Positions 17,291 through 24,580 of a stretch of 24,753 nt of DNA are shown piece by piece. The notes beneath the pieces were generated by a model, which ran no database searches, had not been told where the DNA came from, and saw only the letters and a program-made list of their open reading frames with translations. The DNA lies in assembly GCA_003427395.1 (NCBI GenBank), contig BFEA01000087.1:154524-179276 (forward strand), in the 5' to 3' direction. The translations under genes and the position numbers were made by a program. Position 1 is the first letter of the stretch, and each line of letters starts with the position of its first letter. The stretch comes from Chara braunii (taxonomy: Eukaryota > Streptophyta > Charophyceae > Charales > Characeae).

Positions 17291-17364
17291 CCACACCACT
17301 ATCGAAAGATTCGAAACGAATAAAAAGTGCGAGAAAAAAAAAGAAAGTGCGAGTTCATCTTCCT

Positions 17365-17405
17365 TCCGTACGAATCCGCAGAAAGAGTGGCAAGATTCGT
17401 ACGGA
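17365..17405. repeat. Perfect 12-bp hairpin
   Basis: TCCGTACGAATC (17365-17376) pairs with GATTCGTACGGA (17394-17405) across a 17-base loop. It abuts MITE A copy 2. Confidence 0.75.
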
Positions 17406-17500
17406 ATTCCGGGAACAGAACGTACGGTAATTATCGCTGTATATAGACAGAAAGTTGCGCCTAATACAGCTACAATGACCGTACGTTCTATTCGGGGGGG
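17405..17500. mobile_element. MITE family A, copy 2
   Basis: AATTCCGGGAACAGAACGTA and CGGT on the left face ACCGTACGTTCTATTCGGGG on the right. The core reads TTATCGCTGTATATAGACAG, AAAGTTGCGCC, and is the reverse complement of the core of copy 3. A long G run has grown at the right end. Confidence 0.65.
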
Positions 17501-17514
17501 GGGGGAGGAAGGTA

Positions 17515-18160
17515 CCACCATCGCTAACGCCATGACTAACAGCATCCCTACCCTTGCTACAACCATCGCCATCACCATCACCATCAACGTCATCATCGCC
17601 ATCGCCATTACGACCACGATCATCTAGACGAGTCATCCCCCGACGGTTCCACCATCACTAACACCATCACCACCATCACTACAACCACCACCATCACTAT
17701 AAACATCACCATCACCACCATCAATACAACGATCACCATTGCCATCACCATCACAATCATCACCATCAACCATCACCATCATCATCATCACCATCATAAC
17801 CATCATCATCGCCATCACCATCACCAACGTCATCACCATCAACTTCGCCGTCGCCATCACCATTACTACCTCCATCTCCATCACCATTACTACCTCAATC
17901 ACCATCACCATCACCATCACCATCGCCATTACGACCTCCATCATCTGGGAGGGGTCATCCCCCGACGGTACCATCGTCATTAACACCATCGCCACCAGCA
18001 CTTCAACCATCACCAAGATCACTACAAGAAATCACTATCGCCATCACCATCACTATCGCCATCGCCATCACCATTGCCGTCGCCATCACCATTGCTACCG
18101 CCATCACCATCACCATCACCATTGCTACCTCCATCACCATCACCATCGCCATCTTCTTCT
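17515..18160. repeat. (CAT/CAC/ATC)n trinucleotide-hexanucleotide array
   Basis: About 640 bp is dominated by CATCAC and CACCAT units. Two insertions of a longer repeat are similar to one another: TCATCCCCCGACGGTTCCA at about 17632 and TCATCCCCCGACGGTACCA at about 17955. Long Thr/Ile or Met/Val frames here are repeat products, not genes. Confidence 0.9.
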
Positions 18161-18174
18161 CCTCTCTGTCCTCT

Positions 18175-18520
18175 TTCTCTATCTACCTCTTTCTCTCTCT
18201 CTCCCGCTCTCTCTCTCTCTCGTCTTCCCTTCGTTGCTTTCCTGGCCTTGGCTTTTGCGTTTTCTTCCTATTGGTTGTATCCGTCTCGCTCCGTTAGAGT
18301 TCCGTTACGTAAAAGAATCTTCCGTCTTTATCTCCTGTCGTTTTTCTCCCTTTTCTTCTCCCTCCGCCTCTTCCTCTTCTTCTCTTTTTCCTTTTCATCC
18401 TCCCGTTCCTCCTGCTTGGTCGTGATTTCGCCCCTCCTGTCTTTGCCTCCCCTCCTCATGTTCCTGCTTTCGCCCGCTTCTCTCTCTCTCTCTCTCTCCC
18501 CCTCTCTCTCTCTCTCTGTG
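18175..18520. repeat. CT-rich tract
   Basis: Imperfect CT and TTC runs predominate. The Ser/Leu/Phe frames through it are low complexity. Confidence 0.75.
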
Positions 18521-18522
18521 GA

Positions 18523-18768
18523 TAACTCCAGGAAGTATAACTCCGGGAAGGATAACCCGGGGTAATTCCAGATTAACTCAACTCGGCTTGGATGAGCGTA
18601 GGATAACACCAGGATAACTCCGAGTATCTCCTAGTAACTCCTTATTAACGACGATAGTTCCAGGATAGTTCCTGGATAACTCCTGGATAACTCCTGAGGG
18701 TAATAACTCCCGAGAGGATAACTCCCGAGGGTAACTCCCTAGGATAACTCGAGGATAACTCAACTTTT
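18523..18768. repeat. GGATAACTCC minisatellite
   Basis: Some fifteen to twenty short units with the consensus AGGATAACTCCnG, spaced by about 10-17 bp and variably degenerate, fill the interval. GGATAACTCC and variants such as GGATAGTTCC repeat throughout. Confidence 0.85.
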
Positions 18769-19246
18769 CTGTTCCAGAATGATTCTTGGTACTCGCAGGG
18801 GGTGTGTGTTTATTAAAAAAAAAAAAAAAAAAAAAGAATGATTCTTGGTACCTCCAAGAAAAAAAACGGGTGCGAATGAGGGGGGGGGGGGAAAAGGGAA
18901 AAAGAATGGAAAAAAAAAGAACTAGAGTTTTTTTTGCCTGTCGCACTCGAGCGAATCAGTAGAGTTGATCTTCGCCATTTTGTTGATTTAATTAGATGTA
19001 AGTAATTAGTTCAAATTAATTTAATTAGTTAATTGATTAGAATAATAAACGGATCAGCTCGTTGTGGATATTGTAAAAATAGAAAAAAATAGAAAAATTA
19101 GGTTAGGACAAGGGGGGAAAGGAAACCCCTGCGCTGACGACATCGATGGATGTTTTGGGACTCGATCCCTCGTTTGTTTTCAGCCAGGGTGAAACGGATC
19201 AGCACGTTATAGATTTTTTTTTTTNTTTAAAATTTTTATTTATTTA

Positions 19247-19370
19247 AATTTGGTCTAACTCTCGATTTATGCGTGTCATCATATCCTTGAAAGCGCAGTG
19301 GCCATGCTAATTTATTCTCTGTATCGTTCCAATTTTTTTTATTTTTTTTGTAACGCATGTTCCGAAGGAC
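19247..19370 (-). ncRNA. U6 snRNA-like sequence (copy 4), with 5' insertion
   Basis: The minus strand reads GTCCTTCGGAACATGCG, then an A-rich insertion, AATTGGAACGATACAGAGA, ATAAATTAGCATGGCC, ACTGCGCTTTCAAGGA, TATGATGACACGCATAAATC and GAGAGTTAGACCAAATTT. It is the most complete U6 copy at the 3' end. Small insertions after the 5' hairpin, after ACAGAGA and within the 3' part argue against function. Confidence 0.72.
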
Positions 19371-19400
19371 AGTTCTAGACATTTTGTAAAAGCAGAAAAA

Positions 19401-19410
19401 TAGGTCGGGA

Positions 19411-19448
<38 letters not shown>

Positions 19449-19566
19449 TGTTATGCAGAATAACAATGCAAACCACTTTTGCCTCAGAGTCATGTTAGAA
19501 TTCCTAACCAAACTTGAGTTAAAAGTCAAAAGGGGGGGAAAAAAAAAAAAAAAAAAAAAAAAAACC
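19401..19566. repeat. Poly-A runs
   Basis: Homopolymeric A tracts lie at about 19411-19445 and 19540-19564, separated by unique sequence. Assembly length is probably unreliable here. Confidence 0.8.
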
Positions 19567-19883
19567 CGGCAGTGACAACATGGGTATAGATGTTTTGGGA
19601 CTCGATCCCTCGTTCAATTTGAGGCAGAGATAATTGGAGCCTATAGGGCTTTCGCGATCCACTAGAATTCTAGGGTGGTACAACTTTTGGAGAGAGAATC
19701 GGAGAGCCTATAGGGCTTTTGCGATAGATAGATGTTTTGGGTCTTGATCCCTCGTTCGGTTTCAGCCAGACGTGATGATGATGATGATGCAAAGACCTAC
19801 GTCCAAAATCACTATTGTGATGTGAAGTAATGTGACGATTGCGTTTTTCTTAATCATCACGTTGTAAAGCCGCTCCTCTACGA

Positions 19884-19994
19884 CTACCGTCTTCACCCGA
19901 ATAGAACGCCCGGTCATTATAGCTGCATTTGGCACAACTTTCAGTCCAGATGCAGCGATAATTACCGGGCGTTCTATTCGGGTGAAGACGGTAG
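19884..19994. mobile_element. MITE family A, copy 3 (perfect 31-bp arms)
   Basis: The left arm, 19884-19914 (CTACCGTCTTCACCCGAATA then GAACGCCCGGT), is exactly inverted at 19964-19994. The inner 49 bp carries TAGCTGCATTTGG, CACAACTTTCAGTCC and GATGCAGCGATAATT, itself partly self-complementary. This is the best preserved copy and gives the family consensus. The minus-strand frame 19850-20038 spans it and is spurious. Confidence 0.88.
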
Positions 19995-20209
19995 AGGAAT
20001 GATTGATTGATTGATTGAAAGGGTAATATTGCTGACATGATGAAATGAATGATTGATGAGAGGATGAACTGTGGGGATGATTGAATACTTTAGTAATTGA
20101 GGACTTGAATCGACGTAATTATGGATCGTGTGACTAATACTTAATTATGATCGTCGATGATGAAACGATGACGATAGAGGCGTAGTATCTGATGACGAAT
20201 TTTGTGGTT

Positions 20210-20280
20210 GTGGTTGTGGTGGTGCTGCTGTTCATGCTCATCATCGATGTTGATGATCATCATGGTGCTGCTGCTGATGT

Positions 20281-20320
<40 letters not shown>

Positions 20321-20389
20321 CGCTAGTGGTTAACCATCGACGATCGTCACCATCGATGTTGATGATCATCATGGTGCTGATGATGATGT

Positions 20390-20423
<34 letters not shown>

Positions 20424-20635
20424 CGCTAGTGGTTAACCATCGACGATTAACCATCGATAATCACACTAGGAGGGACTATTATGCCGTTCACCCCATGTGG
20501 TTAACCATCGACGATTAACCATCGATCGTCAACCATCGATGGTTTTAATCTGTGTCGACGATTAACCATGATGATGATGATGATCGCTAGTGGTTAACCA
20601 TCGATGGTTGACGGTTTTAATCTGTGTGACAAGGA
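20210..20635. repeat. GAT array with 109-bp tandem units and TTAACCATCGA motifs
   Basis: CATCGATGTTGATGATCATC begins units at 20242 and 20351. Each unit carries a long GAT run and ends GATCGCTAGTGGTTAACCAT. TTAACCATCGA and ATCGATGGTT motifs then recur in both directions to 20630, so the region can fold on itself. Confidence 0.85.
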
Positions 20636-20738
20636 TGTAAAGGAGGTAATACAATGCTCTCTGCCTGTTTGGGCGCTGCATCTCTGTTTTTTTCACAAAG
20701 GAACGAAAAGTTTATGTCGCAAGCATACATGAGAATAC

Positions 20739-20741
<3 letters not shown>

Positions 20742-20772
<31 letters not shown>

Positions 20773-20857
20773 CACGGAAGAGCCCCACCCCCCCTAGACC
20801 CCGAAAACCTTTTGAAAATTTTGAAACCCCCGGACCCGCCCCCCCCCCCCCCGCCCC
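20742..20857. repeat. Poly-A and poly-C/G-poor tract
   Basis: A run of about 28 A is followed by short unique sequence and a run of 14-15 C. The 20693-21034 minus frame across it is low complexity. Confidence 0.8.
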
Positions 20858-21149
20858 CCCGCCCCGTTTGCATTTTCTATAACCCCTAATAGGCGAAACG
20901 ATCCTGCCACGCGCTACATGAGCGCAGACCCACCCATATGCGCTGAATGAATATACTGCATGATTAACCAATGTGAGAGAGAAAGGGAGGGGGGGAGGGA
21001 GGAAGCGAACAGGGTGCGCCGTAGTGGACACCAACCTTCCTTGAGAGAGCTAACGACAAAGAAACCATGTCCACTGACCTCTCCTCACTTAGGCGCTCAG
21101 GCTATCCCGGGCGTATGGTTCTCGCTCCACCACGTGCGGAAAAGACAAA

Positions 21150-21215
21150 AAAAGATGGCGGAGTATCTGCCCAGGTTCTAGTGGAAGATTCATTCTCATT
21201 TGCACATGTAGTGAC
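21150..21215 (+). repeat. R1 repeat, solo arm
   Basis: GGCGGAGTATCTGCCC, GGTTCTAGTGGAAGATTC and ATTCTCATTTGCACAT follow R1 with scattered changes. The plus-strand frames 20960-21181 and 21067-21300 cross it. Confidence 0.7.
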
Positions 21216-21540
21216 TCGGGGAGCGAGGCCCTATATCTGCTTCTGCAGACAGAAAAAGAAGTGCTTGGATGTGTCAAGGGACCACGACGTGAGAACGTGA
21301 TATTGCCTCTCTCTCTCTCTCTCTTTCTCTCCCTCTCTCAAGTGTTTGCGCCCAGGTAATGGTGAGCAAACTTTTTGGGTCCAATAGTCGAAGAAGGGAG
21401 ACAATAGTAAAAAAGACGGGAGAAGGTGGGTGGTAAGGGGATAGACACCTTGCTAACGGCCTCTGAGGGGGGTTGTTGATTAAGCGAAATTTTTCTGACT
21501 GTCACCGACACTAATTAAGATGCTCTTGTCCCTCAAATGT
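21216..21540. other. Stretch with a short CT run, otherwise featureless
   Basis: A CT run lies at about 21308-21338. No gene was recognised. Confidence 0.4.
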
Positions 21541-21550
21541 TTTACACTTA

Positions 21551-21662
21551 GGCCGTTTTTTTTTTTTTTTTTTTTTTTTTTTGGGAAAAAACGACGAATC
21601 CATTGAAGTGAAAATTTGAGGCCGGGAATTCCTCACAAACAACCCGGAACAAAAAACGGCCA
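21551..21662. repeat. Inverted GGCCGTTTTTT ends around a T run
   Basis: GGCCGTTTTTT at 21551 and AAAAAACGGCC ending at 21662 are inverted, enclosing a T run of about 30 bases and 70 bp of unique sequence. It could be a small foldback element, although T-run expansion contributes to the match. Confidence 0.5.
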
Positions 21663-21789
21663 TAATAATAGTCACCGGACTTTCTTGAGACCAATTAAAA
21701 ACAGAAAAATCGAAGAAAAATGAGTTAATCCTTTTACCGTTTTGGAAAATTGTAAGAGACGGAAGTAGTTTGTGAGGGTGGTTTGTTGG

Positions 21790-21912
21790 ATTTTTTTTTT
21801 TTTTTTTTTTGCATTTTAGGTTTCATTGATGTATATTTTAATTGTTTGGCGGTTGATTGCTTTTTTTTTTTTTGCATTTTATCTATGGATTTTAATTATG
21901 TGGCGGTATGAC
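21790..21912. repeat. ~61-bp tandem duplication with T runs
   Basis: Poly-T, GCATTTTA, a GAT-containing spacer, TTTTAATT and TGTGGCGGT/TTTGGCGGT occur twice in the same order. Confidence 0.7.
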
Positions 21913-22046
21913 GATAATATTGACAAGCAAGCGAGAAAAAAAACTGTTTTTGCAACGGAGCGAGTGTGCAGAAGGCATCGTCAACAACAAAAAACGGCAT
22001 CTCTGTGCATGCATAATTAATTAACAATGCATTGATGATGCAAATT

Positions 22047-22130
22047 TTGTTTCTTTGATTGCTGTTTCTTTGATTGCTGTTTCTTTGATTGCTGTTTCTT
22101 TGATTGGTGTTTTTTTGATTGGTGATTGAC
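22047..22130. repeat. 15-bp minisatellite, five units
   Basis: TTTCTTTGATTGCTG is repeated, with GGTG variants in the last units. The minus strand reads as KKQQS pentapeptide repeats within a 66-codon frame (22017-22217). No gene is inferred. Confidence 0.85.
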
Positions 22131-22479
22131 TATTTCAATGGTAGTCGTCCATTTGGTCAGTGTGATTCTTGACCAGCCCGCGTGAATCCTGGGAAACGAA
22201 GCGCACACATCAATCAAGCAGGCTCTGCTGGGAAGCGAAATCGGGACGTACGTTGTCCATATCTAATCGGGATCGGTGGTTCTACAACGCATGGTTCGGC
22301 TTGGCTTGGCTTGGCTCGTCATTATTACCGCCGGTACTCAATTCTTTCGATTCGCTGGAGCAACCGGTATTCGTTCCATCGTGTACTTGTTCTCTGCCAC
22401 GTCAGCAGCTGATCGTTGTGTCGTCTAAAGCCGTCGATCCTCCTCATCGAGCAGGACAGGATCAGAATCATTGATTGAA

Positions 22480-23185
22480 TCATCATCTTCACCGCATCAA
22501 ACAGGATCGGGTCTTCACGCATATCAAGCAGCATCAGTGCTTTGCCCACATCACGCAAGCAGGGTTGGAAGCAGGGTCGGTGGCTTTTTGCCCACATCAC
22601 GCAAACAGGGTCGGAAATAGGGTCGGTGCGGGGGGATCGTTGTCTCGTCGAGTTTTCCTCTCCCCCCCTCCCGCCCAATCAAATAGGATCGGTGTTTTGT
22701 CCACATCTGTTTTTTTTTTTTTTGATTTGTCCACATCAAGCAGGCTTGGAAGCAAAATCTGGACGTTGTGCGTATCAAGCAGGGTCGGTGTTTCTTACAG
22801 CTCCAGCAGGGTCTGTGCTTCGTCGACATCGCGCGGGATCGGTGCTTCGAATCCGTCGGCGCTCTGGTTGGTCGGGGGAGAGACTACTGACTTGTACATC
22901 AAGAAGGACTTGTGTTTTTTTCCACATCAAGCAAGCTCGGTGTGCTCTTCGGATCAAGCAGGAACGTGGCTTTGTCCACATCGAGCAGGAGTGGAGTTTT
23001 GGTGTGGGCGGGAGCTCTTTGTCCACATCAAGCAGGCACGGAGCTTCGTCCGTATCAAGCAGGAGCGGAGCTTTATCCACAATCATCAAGCAAGACTGGT
23101 GCTTCGGCCTTCGGCCACGTCAAGCAGGAGCGGTGCTTAGTTCACGTCAAGCAGGATCTGTGTGCGGCTTGATTGGTGCGGCATC
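22480..23185 (-). repeat. 27-bp degenerate minisatellite
   Basis: Plus-strand units resemble AAGCAGGAGCGGAGCTTTGT then CCACATC. In the clearest part (about 22915-23105) successive minus-strand units are 27 bp and read as nonapeptides such as DVDKAPLLL, DTDEAPCLL and DVDKATFLL. Many indels break frames. Long frames on both strands (22475-23140, 22542-23462 plus; 22775-23089 minus) result from this array. Whether it began as a repeated protein domain cannot be decided here. Confidence 0.75.
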
Positions 23186-23224
23186 CGCATGTGTGGGCGG
23201 CTTGATCTGTGTGCGGCTCGACGG

Positions 23225-23500
23225 TTTTCCGCATCGAGAAGGGGCGGAAGCAGGGTCGTTGCCTCGTCTAGGGTTTCCGGCAGGGTCGGTGGATCATCGG
23301 GATCGGGATAAAGGAGGGGATTGGTATCAGGACCGGAAACATATCAGGATTGGGAGTGAGGAGGGTTGGAATAAGGGTCGGATTCATAATCGGATTCAGG
23401 ACTGGAAACAGGGTCGGAAGCAGGGTCGGTGGGTCGTTATGAGACGGCGATTTTCCAATTGAGCAGGGTCGGCGCCTTGTCTCGGGTTTCCCGGTCAAGC
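23225..23500. repeat. GGAAnCAGGGTCGG-type purine-rich minisatellite
   Basis: Short units GGAAGCAGGGTCG, GGAAACAGGGTCGG, GGATCGGGAT and GGATTGGGAG continue the preceding array with a shorter, purine-rich unit. Confidence 0.75.
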
Positions 23501-23540
23501 AAGATAAGTTTGCGGCGTGGAGTGGCAAATTATCTATCTA

Positions 23541-23594
23541 TATATTGTCAAACAAAGCTGCCCGGTAAACCGTAGGCAGAGAGGGAGAAGAGGA
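23541..23594 (+). repeat. Solo arm of the terminal foldback element
   Basis: TATATATTGTCAAACAAAG, CTGCCCGGTAAACCGTAGGC and AGAGAGGGAGAAGAGGA match 24580-24632 directly and 24714-24753 inversely. It lies just upstream of the LEA_2 promoter region. Confidence 0.85.
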
Positions 23595-23597
23595 AAG

Positions 23598-23608
23598 TTA
23601 TATATATA
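23598..23608 (+). promoter_or_regulatory. TATA-like element upstream of LEA_2 gene
   Basis: TTATATATATA lies about 175 bp before the ATG at 23782. It could serve as a TATA box for the LEA_2 gene, which would place the 47-bp repeats in the 5' leader. It could equally be an AT microsatellite carried by the adjacent foldback arm. Confidence 0.3.
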
Positions 23609-23744
23609 CGTCACAAATACTTGGTGCTGACTCGGCGTCCTCCTACTGCCTATATCGTCACAAATACTTGGTGCTGACTCGGCGTCCTCCTACTGCCTAT
23701 ATCGTCACAAATACTTGGTGCTGACTCGCCGTCCTCCTACTGCC
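23609..23744 (+). repeat. 47-bp unit repeated three times upstream of LEA_2
   Basis: CGTCACAAATACTTGGTGCT, GACTCGGCGTCCTCC and TACTGCC(TATAT) start at 23609, 23656 and 23703. The copies are almost identical; the third has GCCG for GGCG. Each unit contains TGACTCG, a bZIP-like half site by resemblance only. The high identity indicates recent amplification. It lies directly before the start codon, so it could alter promoter or leader function. Confidence 0.9.
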
Positions 23745-23781
23745 TGCCGGCTTCAGGTCTCGTCGGTGAGCAGCGGCGAAA

Positions 23782-24360
23782 ATGTGCTGCATCGTCAAGT
23801 CCTTTGTCAAATGGATTATCTCGTGCGTGTGCTGCCTCATAGTGATAGCAGTGGCTATCTTGATCGCCCTGTACTTTGCCATCAAGCCAAAAAAGCCGTC
23901 CTTTAATGTTGTTAATGTGCAGACGGTTGATGATCGGCCTTCTTTATTCGATATTTCGGGCGATAACGTGCTGCCAAATGTCGGTTTCGTACTCTCGTCG
24001 TATAATCCTAACAAGGTGGAGATTGAGTACCAAACGAACAACTCGCTCAAGGTCCTCCCCGGGAGCAATGTCACCAAGCAATCCCAGCCACTCGGCCAAG
24101 CATTTCTCAACACCTTCTCTCAGGGCGCAAAGACTCAGAAAAATGTCACTGCCAACTGGTTGAGTGCAAATCGGGTCGACCCAGACGTAATGACCGTGCT
24201 CCAGGCGAACCTGACGAATGATTTGATAGTGGTCACTCTCTCTGGGAGGCTGCAAGCGAGGGGCGTGTATGGCGGCCTCAGATCTCCAGGGGTTTATGTA
24301 AGTGCTACCGCCTTCGCCCGAGCCCGAACACAACGTACCGTCGTGTCGAACTGTGCCTGA
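23782..24360 (+). CDS. LEA_2 / NDR1-HIN1-like (NHL) membrane protein, first exon probably 23782-24297
   Basis: The ATG at 23782 (context GCGAAAATGTG) opens a 192-codon frame. Residues 11-34 form a transmembrane helix after a Cys-rich N-terminus, followed by KPKKP (35-39), the basic stop typical of NHL proteins. A LEA_2 (late embryogenesis abundant, group 2) beta-sandwich follows, with the family's NPN motif in SYNPNKVEIEY (74-83). N-x-S/T sites occur at N86, N96, N121 and N143. Such proteins sit in the plasma membrane with the domain outside, in stress and defence responses; the exact role here is unknown. At codon 173 the frame reads GTAAGT, a consensus 5' splice site in phase 0. The remaining 20 codons lie almost wholly in a MITE, so the true C-terminus is probably encoded beyond the window. 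Confidence 0.85.
   Translation: MCCIVKSFVKWIISCVCCLIVIAVAILIALYFAIKPKKPSFNVVNVQTVDDRPSLFDISGDNVLPNVGFVLSSYNPNKVEIEYQTNNSLKVLPGSNVTKQSQPLGQAFLNTFSQGAKTQKNVTANWLSANRVDPDVMTVLQANLTNDLIVVTLSGRLQARGVYGGLRSPGVYVSATAFARARTQRTVVSNCA
24298..24303 (+). promoter_or_regulatory. Predicted 5' splice donor GTAAGT
   Basis: GGGGTTTAT|GTAAGTG fits the plant donor consensus from the +1 side. It falls exactly at a codon boundary and just before MITE A copy 4 starts. No acceptor is identified in the remaining 450 bp. Confidence 0.55.
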
Positions 24361-24422
24361 CTGGAAATAGAACTTGCATACAGTCGTTATAAGGGTGGGC
24401 TATGGGCGTGGGAAGACGGTAG
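24305..24422. mobile_element. MITE family A, copy 4, next to the LEA_2 exon
   Basis: CTACCGCCTTCGCCCGAGCC, then GAACACAACGTACCG, face GGGCGTGGGAAGACGGTAG at the right end. The ends match copies 1 and 3, with many changes inside. It lies just downstream of the predicted splice donor, so it is probably intronic; if no splicing occurs, it supplies the protein's last residues. Confidence 0.65.
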
Positions 24423-24580
24423 ACGTCCGTTTATTTGTGTTCCTCCCTGTTGTTTTCACCCCAGTGGTGCTTGATTGCCCCCTGCCATATAGCCTGCCTC
24501 TGATTCTGGTCGTCACAGGTGCCTTAGCGTCTTGCTGGCATAGAACAGACGGTCATCATCGCTTTATATATATATATATA
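24423..24580. other. Presumed intron sequence of the LEA_2 gene
   Basis: No domain-like frame is seen. TTCTGGTCGTCACAG at about 24505-24519 ends in a possible AG acceptor, but the sequence after it does not read as LEA_2 C-terminus. Confidence 0.3.

Larger units (their letters stand above)
19149..19757 (+). repeat. Three copies of an unclassified dispersed repeat
   Basis: GATGTTTTGGGACTCGAT and CCCTCGTT occur at about 19149 and 19589, and a TCTTGAT variant at about 19731. TTTCAGCCAG follows copies one and three. Sequence upstream of copies one and two is also shared (ATTGTAAAAATAGAAA/TTTTGTAAAAGCAGAAA then AGG/GGACAA). GGACTCGATCC is B-box-like, so a Pol III-derived repeat is possible. CCTATAGGGCTTT with GCGAT is also duplicated at about 19642 and 19709. 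Confidence 0.65.

Noticed and set aside
17739-18425. 228-codon Thr/Ile-rich frame
   Set aside because: It is a direct translation of the CATCAC array and a CT-rich tract.
19130-19160. CTGACGA near 19134 as a hammerhead core
   Set aside because: No GAAA follows at a usable distance.
22475-23462. Long plus-strand frames of 221 and 306 codons
   Set aside because: They run through a minisatellite with 27-bp and shorter units, overlap each other and lack any domain.
23609-23744. CRISPR-like array (three near-identical repeats)
   Set aside because: The 47-bp units abut with no spacers and lie in a eukaryotic context.
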